Below are positions 53,724 through 62,162 of a DNA stretch of 64,000 nucleotides, one piece after another; position 1 is the first letter of the stretch, and every line of letters begins with the position of its first letter. Source of the stretch: Roseivirga sp. UBA6052 (lineage in GTDB: Bacteria; Bacteroidota; Bacteroidia; Cytophagales; Cyclobacteriaceae). Made by a program: the position numbers and the translations under genes. Location: contig DIYO01000009.1 in assembly GCA_002427755.1 (NCBI GenBank), forward strand, positions 995,296 through 1,059,295. The letters run 5' to 3'. The notes under the pieces are model-generated. The model had not been told where the DNA came from, did no database searches, and was given only the letters and a program-made list of their open reading frames with translations.

Positions 53724-53759
53724 GGCTTTACACTTTTTAGAATTGGTGGTCCAATTCAT

Positions 53760-54163
53760 GTGTAAAGTTCAGTATATCAACAATTTAATAGGAGAGTGAA
53801 TTACTTAATGGAGAGTATAGGTAAAACACCTAGATGGACATGATCTCTCTTGAGTTTTCATCTAGTTATTGGCTCCTAGTTAAATTCTTTAGGCTGAAAG
53901 AATAATTAAAATCGCTAGGATTACACTTACTACAGCAGATACATTTCTATTCGTTTTCATGACTTTGTTGTTTTGGTGTTTGATTGGCCTGACAACCATT
54001 GCCAGAACTTTTCATTAACAAAGTTCATCAAAGCGCAACCGATAAAGAGCAGCGAAAAACGAAGAAAAAAGATTAAGTGAATTACCTACTGAGTTTGACT
54101 AGAGCACATTCCTAAACTGATATATGTCAGGCTAATCAAGCACTATCGGTCTTACCTTTCAGC
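53760..54163. other. 404-base gap between two lipoprotein genes
   Basis: It contains the 23-codon ORF at 53889-53960; elsewhere I see AT-rich sequence with no gene, hairpin or promoter box that I would defend. Confidence 0.6.
53889..53960 (-). CDS. 23-residue hydrophobic peptide like the neighbouring lipoprotein signal
   Basis: The minus-strand ORF reads MKTNRNVSAVVSV and a hydrophobic helix ILAILIILSA before TAA, 23 residues. Against the first 23 residues of the lipoprotein at 52032-53723 it has 14 identities, including MKT-RN-SA at the start and SA at the end, and stops exactly where the lipobox Cys is expected. It lies upstream of that gene on the same strand (165 bases from its ATG). A free peptide, leader or gene remnant are the options. 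Confidence 0.55.
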   Translation of the reverse strand: MKTNRNVSAVVSVILAILIILSA

Positions 54164-54625
54164 ATGAAGTCTTATCTGAGATTATCCTTTTCTATTTACA
54201 AAGCAATATTTGCCATGGCTATTTGTTGTATGGCCTGTTTAGCGAATGTCTCATGTACTAGCACTACATCATTACTAGGTCAAGGGGAGAAGGAGAATGT
54301 CTTGTTTGAGTTGAAGAATGATTTGCTTGGGTCTTGGAAAGTCGAAGAAGGTGCTAATCAATCACCCCTAAATTCGTTTTCATTTGGATATAATGAACGT
54401 GATCAATTTGAAATGAGAGTGAATAATAGATTAGTTCAAATGACGAATATTGAAGTAGTTGGTCCTCTTGATTTTTTAGTCTCTTTTAAAGGCCTCGATT
54501 ATTCGGAACTCTATTTATTGGGGAAGTTTCAATCTTATGAAAAGAAGGTGTTACTATTAATCAATAGTGATAAGGAGAATAATTCGTACGAAACAATTCA
54601 GAATATTAGACTGATTAGGCAATAA
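54164..54625 (+). CDS. Small lipoprotein or secreted protein
   Basis: A 153-residue protein with an N-terminal signal region (IYKAIFAMAICCMACLANVSC; the acylated Cys is probably Cys31 but several Cys are near), followed by a beta-rich domain with LLGSWKVEEG that resembles, in plan, the lipoprotein at 26275. No family recognised. It has a terminator shared with lpd. Confidence 0.7.
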   Translation: MKSYLRLSFSIYKAIFAMAICCMACLANVSCTSTTSLLGQGEKENVLFELKNDLLGSWKVEEGANQSPLNSFSFGYNERDQFEMRVNNRLVQMTNIEVVGPLDFLVSFKGLDYSELYLLGKFQSYEKKVLLLINSDKENNSYETIQNIRLIRQ

Positions 54626-54650
54626 AAAAGGCCTCACTAGGAGGCCTTTA
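54624..54650. terminator. Bidirectional terminator between lipoprotein and lpd
   Basis: AAAGGCCTC pairs with GAGGCCTTT (9 pairs, loop ACTAG), with A run before and T after; it serves the converging genes on both sides (lpd stop at 54654). Confidence 0.85.
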
Positions 54651-54653
54651 ATC

Positions 54654-56054
54654 TTATATATTTAATGCTCTATTATCTGTGGCTGCCAAACAGGCTTCTT
54701 TAAACGCTTCCGAATAAGTCGGGTGAGCATGAGACATTCTTGCAATATCTTCAGCAGATGCTCTAAATTCCATGGCTACAACTGCTTCAGAGATCATATC
54801 GGCAGTTCTGGCACCAATCATATGTACACCAAGAATTTCATCAGTTTGCTTGTCTGCTAGAACTTTTACCAGTCCATCAATATCCATCGATGCTCTGGCT
54901 CTACCCAAGGCTCTATAAGGGAATGAACCTGATTTATAAGCCCTTCCGCTTTCTTTCAGTTGTTCTTCAGTATAGCCTACCGAAGAAACTTCTGGCCAAG
55001 TGTATACCACACCAGGAATGAGGTTATAATTGATGTGTGGCTTTTGACCATTAATTACTTCCGCAACAAAGACACCTTCTTCTTCAGCTTTATGTGCTAG
55101 CATAGCGCCTTTAACTACATCACCAATGGCGTAGATATTGTCGACATTGGTTTTCAAATGGGCATCAACTTCTACTCTGCCTCTATCATCCATTTTGACA
55201 CCGGCATTCTCTAAGCCAAGCTTATCCGTGTAAGGTCTTCTTCCGATTGATACTAAAACGTAATCACCTTTCAGTTCAACCAATTCACCTTTCTTGTTTT
55301 CTGCTTTTACAGTAACTGTTTTAGCTGTACTCTTAACGTCAGTCACTTTGTGACCTAAGTAGAATTTGAAGCCGAGCTTCTTCAATGACTTTTTCAGTTC
55401 CTTGCCCATGGTTCTGTCCATAGAAGGAATGATCTCATCCATGAATTCAACAACAGATACTTCTGCACCTAGTCGGCCATAAACTGATCCTAATTCCATT
55501 CCAATAACACCACCACCGATGATGATCATGTGCTTTGGAATCTCTTTTAATTCTAAGGCCTCAGTGGAAGTGATCACCCTCTTTTTATCAATGTTGATGA
55601 AAGGAAGCGAAGCTGGTTTAGAACCTGTCGCAATAATTACCTTGTCTGAAGTGATCTGAGTTTCTTTTCCGTCAGCAGCAGTGATTTTCACTGTGTTTTT
55701 ATCCACAAAAGAACCCATGCCGTGGTGCACATCGATCTTGTTCTTCTTCATTAAGAAGTCTACACCACCTGTTACCTGGCTTACCACTTGACGCTTGCGC
55801 TCAATCATTTGAGTGAGGTTCACCTTCAAGTCTTTCAACTCGATACCATGATCTGAGAATGTATGGGTTGCATTGTGATAATGCTCAGATGAATCGAGTA
55901 ATGCTTTTGATGGAATACATCCAACATTCAAACATGTACCACCTAATACATCATATTTTTCGATGATGGCCACTTTCATGCCCAATTGAGCACATCTGAT
56001 AGCGGCTATATACCCTCCGGGTCCTGACCCGATTACTGTTACATCGTACTGCAT
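54654..56054 (-). CDS. lpd: Dihydrolipoamide dehydrogenase (E3)
   Basis: A 466-residue flavoprotein: FAD motif VIGSGPGGYIAAIRCAQLG, the redox-active pair in GGTCLNVGCIPSKAL, NAD motif IIGGGVIGMELGSVYGRLG and the C-terminal His-Glu in AHPTYSEAFKEA. It reoxidises the lipoyl groups of 2-oxo acid dehydrogenases. It lies downstream of odhB on the same strand, with a four-helix-bundle gene between, and ends the complex locus. Confidence 0.97.
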   Translation of the reverse strand: MQYDVTVIGSGPGGYIAAIRCAQLGMKVAIIEKYDVLGGTCLNVGCIPSKALLDSSEHYHNATHTFSDHGIELKDLKVNLTQMIERKRQVVSQVTGGVDFLMKKNKIDVHHGMGSFVDKNTVKITAADGKETQITSDKVIIATGSKPASLPFINIDKKRVITSTEALELKEIPKHMIIIGGGVIGMELGSVYGRLGAEVSVVEFMDEIIPSMDRTMGKELKKSLKKLGFKFYLGHKVTDVKSTAKTVTVKAENKKGELVELKGDYVLVSIGRRPYTDKLGLENAGVKMDDRGRVEVDAHLKTNVDNIYAIGDVVKGAMLAHKAEEEGVFVAEVINGQKPHINYNLIPGVVYTWPEVSSVGYTEEQLKESGRAYKSGSFPYRALGRARASMDIDGLVKVLADKQTDEILGVHMIGARTADMISEAVVAMEFRASAEDIARMSHAHPTYSEAFKEACLAATDNRALNI

Positions 56055-56060
56055 ATTCTA

Positions 56061-56086
56061 GTAATTAGTACTAAGTACATGGTACC
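56061..56086. repeat. Left copy of a 26 bp direct repeat flanking the four-helix gene
   Basis: GTAATTAGTACTAAGTACAT then GGTACC. It matches the copy at 56456-56481 at 19 of 26 positions in the same orientation, both with TACTAAGTAC in the centre and TACC at the end. It overlaps the last codon of the four-helix gene. Confidence 0.6.
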
Positions 56087-56436
56087 TAGCTTAGTTTTTT
56101 CTTAAGACTTATAGTCATTTTTATTAATGAAGTGATTTTCTCAGATAAGTCATTTAGTTGTTCTTTTGAGATGAACTCAAGTTCACATGCGATTATCATT
56201 TGAGTCTCTACTTCGTGAAGAGAACCAATTGAGATTCCTAAAAACTGATTAAACTCTTTATCAGAATTACGACCAGCACCTTCTGCAATATTAGAAGCAA
56301 CAGAAACTGTTGCTCTTTTCAACTGACTAACTAGGCCAAACTTTTCGTCTTCAGGGAATTGCTGACAAAGTCGATAAACTACTTTAGTCAGTTCAATAGC
56401 TTTTTTCCAGACATCAAGTTCTTTGTACCTATGCAT
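56086..56436 (-). CDS. Four-helix bundle protein (23S rRNA intervening sequence type)
   Basis: A 116-residue helical protein: LDVWKKAIELTKVVYRLCQQFPEDEKFGLVSQLKRATVSVASNIAEGAGRNSDKEFNQFLGISIGSLHEVETQMIIA is the pattern of the 'four helix bundle/S23' family (TIGR02436) named after rRNA intervening sequences. It sits between lpd and odhB, interrupting the complex genes. Flanking 26 bp direct repeats suggest an inserted cassette. Confidence 0.88.
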   Translation of the reverse strand: MHRYKELDVWKKAIELTKVVYRLCQQFPEDEKFGLVSQLKRATVSVASNIAEGAGRNSDKEFNQFLGISIGSLHEVETQMIIACELEFISKEQLNDLSEKITSLIKMTISLKKKLS

Positions 56437-56455
56437 GTTTTATGGTTAGTTCCTT

Positions 56456-56481
56456 GTACCTTCTACTAAGTACTTTATACC
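56456..56481. repeat. Right copy of the 26 bp direct repeat
   Basis: GTACCTTCTACTAAGTACTT then TATACC. It follows the upstream end of the four-helix gene and lies 4 bases past the odhB stop codon. Confidence 0.6.
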
Positions 56482-56484
56482 AAT

Positions 56485-58017
56485 TTATACTCCTAATAAT
56501 AGTCGAGTTGGATCCTCGAGAAGCTCCTTCACTCTCACCAAGAAGCTGACAGACTCACGACCATCAATAATTCTGTGGTCATAAGAAAGGGCTACGTACA
56601 TAATAGGTAAGATTTTCACTTCACCATTTACTGCCATTGGTCGTTCTACAATGTTGTGCATTCCAAGAATAGCCGACTGAGGCGCATTAATGATTGGGGT
56701 AGAAAGCATTGAACCAAAGATTCCACCATTAGTAATGGTAAAAGTTCCACCGGTCATCTCGTCAATGCTTAGCTTGCCATCTCTGGCTTTCATTGCTAAT
56801 CGAATGATCTCTTTTTCTACCTGATCAAAGCTCATTGATTCAGCATTTCTGATCACAGGAACCATAAGCCCTTTAGGAGCTGAAACCGCTATTGAAACAT
56901 CAACAAAGTCGCTGTATACAATCTCGTTTCCTTCAATTCTGGCATTCACTGCAGGCCATTCTTTTGCAGCCATAGTAACTGCTTTAGTGAAGAAGGACAT
57001 GAAGCCTAAGCCCACCTCGTACTTCTCCTTAAACTTCTCCTTGTATTTCTTTCTCAGGTCCATGATCGGCTTCATATTCACCTCATTGAAGGTGGTTAAC
57101 ATAGCCGTTTCATTCTTCACAGAAACAAGTCTTCTAGAAACTGTCTTTCTTAAAGAAGACATTTTCTCTCTGCGCTCATCTCTTGCACCAGGAACAATTG
57201 GAGCAGGCGCTTCAGCTGCTGGTTGTGCTGAAGGAGCTGCAGGTTTTGGAGCAGACTTTTGAGCCTTCTCAGCATCTTCTTTGGTAATGCGTCCGTCAAC
57301 ACCATTACCTTTAACTGAGGCAGGATCGATACCTTTTTCAGCTAAGATTTTAGCAGCTGCAGGAGAAGCATGTCCTGTGGCATAAGTTTCATTGCCTGAA
57401 GTTGGTACAGCGGCAGGGGCTGATGCTTGAGGTGCAGGAGTTGCGGCAGCAGGTGCGCCACCTTCCATTACTTCAATCTTGCAGATTAAAGAACCAATTT
57501 CGATCGTGTCATCTTCTTGTGCTACAATTCTCAAGATACCATTAGCTTCCGCAGGCAGCTCGAAAGTAGCTTTATCAGAATCAACTTCAGCAATTACCTC
57601 ATCTAATTCTACATAGTCGCCATCTTCTTTTAACCAAGCAGATATTGTCACCTCTGTAATTGATTCTCCGACAGTCGGTACAATCATTTCATGTATTTCA
57701 CCGGTAGCTTTTGGTCCTTCTGAAGGAGTAGCAGCTACAACCTCAGCAGGAGTTGCTTCGGCAGGAGCATTAGCGCCTGCTGCATCAGTATCAATCAAGC
57801 AGATCAACTGACCAATTTCTAGCGTATCTCCTTCTTCGGCTTTGATATGCAGAACTCCAGAAGCTTCCGCATTTAATTCGAATGTGGCTTTATCAGATTC
57901 CAATTCGCAGATCACTTCGTCCATTTCAACGAAGTCACCTTCCTTTTTAAACCATTGTGCAATAGTTACTTCGGTAATCGATTCACCTACTGCAGGTATT
58001 TTGATTTCCAAACTCAT
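56485..58017 (-). CDS. odhB: 2-oxoglutarate dehydrogenase E2 (dihydrolipoamide succinyltransferase)
   Basis: A 510-residue E2. It carries two lipoyl domains (lysines K43 and K149 in ESDKATFEL and DSDKATFEL), an Ala/Pro linker, a peripheral subunit-binding domain (about residues 213-250, SPAAAKILAEKGID) and a catalytic domain with the SYDHRIIDGRE motif. E. coli SucB has one lipoyl domain; here there are two, as in many acetyl-transferring E2s, but the neighbour odhA makes a succinyl role likely. It lies 10 bases after odhA. Confidence 0.95.
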   Translation of the reverse strand: MSLEIKIPAVGESITEVTIAQWFKKEGDFVEMDEVICELESDKATFELNAEASGVLHIKAEEGDTLEIGQLICLIDTDAAGANAPAEATPAEVVAATPSEGPKATGEIHEMIVPTVGESITEVTISAWLKEDGDYVELDEVIAEVDSDKATFELPAEANGILRIVAQEDDTIEIGSLICKIEVMEGGAPAAATPAPQASAPAAVPTSGNETYATGHASPAAAKILAEKGIDPASVKGNGVDGRITKEDAEKAQKSAPKPAAPSAQPAAEAPAPIVPGARDERREKMSSLRKTVSRRLVSVKNETAMLTTFNEVNMKPIMDLRKKYKEKFKEKYEVGLGFMSFFTKAVTMAAKEWPAVNARIEGNEIVYSDFVDVSIAVSAPKGLMVPVIRNAESMSFDQVEKEIIRLAMKARDGKLSIDEMTGGTFTITNGGIFGSMLSTPIINAPQSAILGMHNIVERPMAVNGEVKILPIMYVALSYDHRIIDGRESVSFLVRVKELLEDPTRLLLGV

Positions 58018-58027
58018 AATGAATGTT

Positions 58028-60769
58028 TTATGCGAAAGCTTTATTAATTAATTCTTCTTGTTCTTGTGCGTGTACTTTAGCGTATCCCGTGGCAGGAGAA
58101 GCACTTGCTTTTCTTGAGATCAACTGAAGTTCTTGCTCTTTGTAAGCTCTTCTTACAAAGCTCCAATAGCCCATGTTCTCAGGCTCTTCTTGTAGCCAAA
58201 CCTTCTCAGCGTTTTTGTACTTGCCCAGAATTGCATTCACCTGCTTAGTAGGGAATGGATGTAGCTGCTCAATCCTGATCAAGGCCACATCTTTACGCTT
58301 ATCTTTTTCCTTACGTTCTAGTAAATCATAGTATACCTTACCTGAGCATAAGACAACTTTCTTTACGGATCTCACCGTTACATTGTCGTCATTAATTACC
58401 TCTTGGAATCTACCTGACTGGAAATCTTCAATAGGAGACACTGCTTTAGGATGTCTAAGCAAAGATTTAGGAGACATTACAACCAATGGCTTTCTAAACT
58501 CCCAAGCCATCTGTCTTCTCAACGCATGGAAGAAGTTCGCTGGTGTTGTGATATTGGCTACCACCATATTCTGTTCAGCGCTTAGCTGTAAATATCTTTC
58601 AGGTCTGGCATTCGAGTGCTCTGGACCTTGGCCTTCATAACCGTGAGGTAAGAGCATGACCAATCCGTTCATTCTTTGCCATTTAGTCTCAGAACATGAG
58701 ATGAACTGATCTACCATTACCTGTGCACCATTGGCGAAGTCACCAAACTGGGCTTCCCAAATAGTTAAGGCATTTGGATTGGCCATGGCATATCCAAATT
58801 CGTAGCCCAGCACGCCAAACTCTGATAAGAATGAGTTATAGATTTCGAACTTATTCTCAATTCCTTCTATATGATCTAAGCTGTTGTGAGGCTCATTCGT
58901 ATTGGCATCTCTTAAAACAGCATGTCTATGAGAGAATGTGCCTCTTTGAGCATCTTGGCCAGTTAATCTTACTTTTTTACCATCAAGAAGTAATGATCCA
59001 TAAGCCAGTAATTCACCACCTGCCCAGTTCAACATTTTCTGCTCGAAGAACATGTCTTTACGTTGCTTCAACTGCTTCTCAATCTGCTTGATCGGCTTGA
59101 AGCCTTCAGGAATGCTAGTAAGCGCAGTGGCTACTTTATCTATAGTCTTTTGGTCAATTCCTGTTTCCGGGGATTGATCAAAGTCTTCTGGAGTAGATCT
59201 TCTCAATTCCCTCCATGCTTCTTCTAATGCTTGATAGGTATAAGGCAAAGGCTTTTGCTTTACCATATTCAATCTGTCTTGAAGTAGTGCACGGAACTCC
59301 TTGTCCATAGACTTGGCAATCTCTGCTTCTATTTCACCTTTTTCAATTAGACTCTTATTGTAAACCTCCCTTGGGTTAGGGTGCTTAGAAATAAGGTTGT
59401 AAAGAGAAGGTTGGGTGAATTTAGGTTCGTCACTCTCATTGTGTCCGTGTCTTCTGTAGCACACCATGTCAACGAAAATGTCTCTTCCAAACTTTTGACG
59501 GTACTCAGTGGCAAATTGAACACAGAAAACTACTGCTTCCGGGTCGTCACCATTAACGTGAAGCACTGGTGCATCTATCATTTTGGCTACATCTGTACAA
59601 TATATAGCTGATCTAGCATCATCGAAGTCTGTTGTGAATCCCACTTGGTTATTAATTACGAAGTGGATGGTTCCACCTGAATTGTAACCTTCGAGTTTAC
59701 TCATTTGAACTACCTCGTATACAATGCCTTGGCCTGCCACTGCAGCATCGCCATGTATTAAAATAGGTAGAACCTTAGATCTATCTCTTGCATATTCTTC
59801 ATCTCCTTTAGCCCTAACAAAACCTTCTACAACGGGATTTACCGCTTCTAGGTGAGAAGGGTTGGGAGCAAGTTTCACTTCAACCGTTTTTCCGTTTTCA
59901 GCGGTGATCTGTGAAGAGAAACCTAAGTGATATTTTACATCACCATCACCCATGGTAAGGTCAGGAGTAGCTGTTCCTTCAAACTCATTAAAAATTTGCT
60001 CATAGGTTTTACCCATGATATTGGCTAATACATTTAGACGACCTCTGTGAGCCATCCCAATCATAACCTCTTCAAGCCCTAGTTCGGCACCCTTATTAAT
60101 AATTGCGTCTAATGCTGGGATTGTCGTTTCCCCACCTTCAAGTGAAAACCTTTTCTGCCCTAGGTATTTGGTGTGAAGGAAATTTTCAAAAACAACCGCT
60201 TCATTCAGCTTTGTAAGAATCCTTTTTTTCTCACTTGCTGAAGGGTTGAAGTTTAATGCGTCTTTTTCAATTTTATCTTTAAGCCACTGAAGCTTTTCAG
60301 GATCTCTTACATATAAGTATTCAAAACCAACCGTGCCTTCATAGATATACTTCAGTGTATCGATAATCTTCTGCAGGGAAGCCTTACCAATACCAATCTC
60401 ATTTCCTGCATCGAACTCAGTTTTCAGATCAGCATCTGATAAACCGAAGTAATGAAGATCAAGAATAGGTTTTCTATCTTTTCTCTGTCTAACCGGGTTA
60501 GTGTTCGAGCGTAAATGCGCTCTACCTCTGTAGGCATGAATGAGCTTCTGAACAGCTACTTCTTTTGGATTACCACCGCCTATGCTAGCACTGCTAGCAG
60601 AAGGTGTGCTTCCATCAGGTAGCATTGGGAATTGCTCTTGAGCAAATTCAAATCCTTCGAAGAACTTTTTCCAGCCTTCCTCTACACTTTCGGGGTCTGA
60701 CTTAAATTGTTGATATAGAGCTTCTAAAGCTTTTGGATCAGCGTTACTTAGATATGTATAGTTGTCCAT
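58028..60769 (-). CDS. odhA: 2-oxoglutarate dehydrogenase E1
   Basis: A 913-residue thiamine-dependent E1. An N-terminal tail (YLSNADPKALEALYQQF and EGWKKFFEGFEFA) matches the SucA type; the thiamine-binding part is HGDAAVAGQGIVYEVVQMSKL with ADDARSAIYC-like substrate loops later, and the C-terminal half holds the transketolase-like PYR and C domains (LLPHGYEGQGPEHSNARPERYLQ). It decarboxylates 2-oxoglutarate in the citric acid cycle. It is the first gene of the unit and divergent from rpsP. Confidence 0.97.
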   Translation of the reverse strand: MDNYTYLSNADPKALEALYQQFKSDPESVEEGWKKFFEGFEFAQEQFPMLPDGSTPSASSASIGGGNPKEVAVQKLIHAYRGRAHLRSNTNPVRQRKDRKPILDLHYFGLSDADLKTEFDAGNEIGIGKASLQKIIDTLKYIYEGTVGFEYLYVRDPEKLQWLKDKIEKDALNFNPSASEKKRILTKLNEAVVFENFLHTKYLGQKRFSLEGGETTIPALDAIINKGAELGLEEVMIGMAHRGRLNVLANIMGKTYEQIFNEFEGTATPDLTMGDGDVKYHLGFSSQITAENGKTVEVKLAPNPSHLEAVNPVVEGFVRAKGDEEYARDRSKVLPILIHGDAAVAGQGIVYEVVQMSKLEGYNSGGTIHFVINNQVGFTTDFDDARSAIYCTDVAKMIDAPVLHVNGDDPEAVVFCVQFATEYRQKFGRDIFVDMVCYRRHGHNESDEPKFTQPSLYNLISKHPNPREVYNKSLIEKGEIEAEIAKSMDKEFRALLQDRLNMVKQKPLPYTYQALEEAWRELRRSTPEDFDQSPETGIDQKTIDKVATALTSIPEGFKPIKQIEKQLKQRKDMFFEQKMLNWAGGELLAYGSLLLDGKKVRLTGQDAQRGTFSHRHAVLRDANTNEPHNSLDHIEGIENKFEIYNSFLSEFGVLGYEFGYAMANPNALTIWEAQFGDFANGAQVMVDQFISCSETKWQRMNGLVMLLPHGYEGQGPEHSNARPERYLQLSAEQNMVVANITTPANFFHALRRQMAWEFRKPLVVMSPKSLLRHPKAVSPIEDFQSGRFQEVINDDNVTVRSVKKVVLCSGKVYYDLLERKEKDKRKDVALIRIEQLHPFPTKQVNAILGKYKNAEKVWLQEEPENMGYWSFVRRAYKEQELQLISRKASASPATGYAKVHAQEQEELINKAFA

Positions 60770-60797
60770 TGTACGGGGCTTTACACGAAATGGATTT

Positions 60798-60805
60798 CAA
60801 AGGTA
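60798..60805 (-). promoter_or_regulatory. Probable -7 box for odhA
   Basis: On the minus strand TACCTTTG matches TAnnTTTG, 28 bases before the odhA ATG. The -33 box is not evident. Confidence 0.5.
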
Positions 60806-60938
60806 CAGCTTTGATTTTGGTATTAAAAACCGTGTAAGCGAATTTACAATTACAATTGATTTTCTGTTGCTTATTTCTTCGATACGATAGAACTACTTAA
60901 AAGTTTAAAGCTAAGGTGCTTACAAAAAGAAAAAGTTC

Positions 60939-60946
60939 TATCTTTG
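60939..60946 (+). promoter_or_regulatory. -7 box and shared leader of rpsP
   Basis: TATCTTTG followed by CAGTCCTTTTTCGAG. The rplS promoter at 62872 has TATATTTG and CAGTCCGATTTTCGGAG at the same place, so the two ribosomal protein genes share a promoter and initiating leader. The rpsP ATG lies 67 bases downstream. Confidence 0.7.
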
Positions 60947-61013
60947 CAGTCCTTTTTCGAGACGTGTTCTTGTAAGAGAGAGGACGAGTTCCTCACATAA
61001 CCATAAAAAGAAA

Positions 61014-61619
61014 ATGGCAGTAAAAATCAGATTGGCCAGAAGAGGCCGTAAGAAAAGAGCGATGTACGATGTAGTAATCGCTGACGCTAGAGCACCACGT
61101 GATGGTCGCTTTATTGAGAAAATTGGTACTTACAACCCTAACACAGACCCTGCATCTATCAATATAGATAATGACAAGGCTTTCGATTGGGTAATGAAAG
61201 GTGCTCAGCCTACCGATACGGTACGTGCTATGTTAAGCTACAGAGGAGTTATGTTCAGAAAGCACTTACAAGTAGGTGTTAATAAGGGAGCAATTTCTCA
61301 AGAAGATGCTGACAAGAAATTAGCAGAGTGGTTAGCAGCTAAAGATGCTCAAATCACCGGTAAAGAAGATAGACTAGCTAAAGAGAAAGCTGCTGCTAAA
61401 GCCGCTAAGCTTGAAGCTGAGGCTAAGGTTAGCGCTGCAAGAGCAGAGGCTATCGCTGCTAAGAATGTAGTGGAAGAAGAAGTTGCTGAAGAGGAGGTTG
61501 AAGAAGCTGCTGAAGCTGAAGCAGCAGCAGAGGTAGCTGTAGAGGCTGCAAGTGAGGAGGCTCCGGCTGCTGATGAAGCACCAGCTGAAGAGGCTAGCGA
61601 AGAAAAAGCTGCAGAGTAA
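61014..61619 (+). CDS. rpsP: Ribosomal protein S16 with long acidic C-terminal tail
   Basis: Residues 1-80 are canonical S16 (AVKIRLARRGRKKRAMYDVVIADARAPRDGRFIEKIGTYNPNTDP). The usual protein is 80-100 residues, but this one has 201: after residue 115 comes a helical Ala/Lys/Glu stretch (DRLAKEKAAAKAAKLEAEAK) and an Ala/Glu-rich tail. Such tails are often seen in Bacteroidota S16. rimM and trmD follow on the same transcript. Confidence 0.97.
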   Translation: MAVKIRLARRGRKKRAMYDVVIADARAPRDGRFIEKIGTYNPNTDPASINIDNDKAFDWVMKGAQPTDTVRAMLSYRGVMFRKHLQVGVNKGAISQEDADKKLAEWLAAKDAQITGKEDRLAKEKAAAKAAKLEAEAKVSAARAEAIAAKNVVEEEVAEEEVEEAAEAEAAAEVAVEAASEEAPAADEAPAEEASEEKAAE

Positions 61620-61625
61620 TCTGTC

Positions 61626-62162
61626 ATGACAATAGACGACTGTTTTCAGTTAGGCTATATTGTCAAGTCACACGGATTAAACGGAGAGGTTCAGGCATTA
61701 ATAGATGCCGACAATCCGGAAGCATATAATGAATTGGAATCAGTATTTGTCAAACAGGGGCAAGGATTGGTTCCTTTTTTTATTGAATTCATCAAAGTAA
61801 GCGGGTCAAAGGCTTTGATCGCTTTTGAGGAGGTGGACGATATTGATTCAGCAAAGGCCATGAAAGGTCTTGAGTTATATCTGCCCTTAGACTTCCTTCC
61901 TCAATTAGACGATTCATCTTTTTATATGCATGAAGTTATCGGTTTCGATTTGATCAATACGGCCGACCAATCTGTGATTGGAAAAATCACCTCTTTATTA
62001 GAGGCTGGTCCGCAGCTTATTCTACAAGTCGAAAGTGAAGGCTTAGAAATACTGATTCCTTATCAGAAAGAGCTCCTAATAAAGGTTGATCGAGAAGAGC
62101 AGCAACTTGAGCTAAAAATCCCGGATGGATTGTTAGATGTATATTTGACTAATGAGGATTGA
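61626..62162 (+). CDS. rimM: Ribosome maturation factor RimM
   Basis: A 178-residue RimM: N-terminal beta-barrel domain (QLGYIVKSHGLNGEVQALIDADN) and PRC-barrel C-terminal domain (VIGFDLINTADQSVIGKI...ILIPYQKELL). It helps 16S rRNA processing and S19 assembly. Six bases after rpsP, overlapping trmD by 11 bases: the conserved rpsP-rimM-trmD-rplS order. Confidence 0.95.
   Translation: MTIDDCFQLGYIVKSHGLNGEVQALIDADNPEAYNELESVFVKQGQGLVPFFIEFIKVSGSKALIAFEEVDDIDSAKAMKGLELYLPLDFLPQLDDSSFYMHEVIGFDLINTADQSVIGKITSLLEAGPQLILQVESEGLEILIPYQKELLIKVDREEQQLELKIPDGLLDVYLTNED

Noticed and set aside
54001..54163. Further copy of the 23-residue peptide in the rest of the gap
   Set aside because: Both strands were read; no MK..RN.SA-like frame was found.
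61349..61627. Ala/Ser-rich minus-strand frame opposite the S16 tail
   Set aside because: A mirror of the Ala/Glu codons of rpsP; no start region or context.
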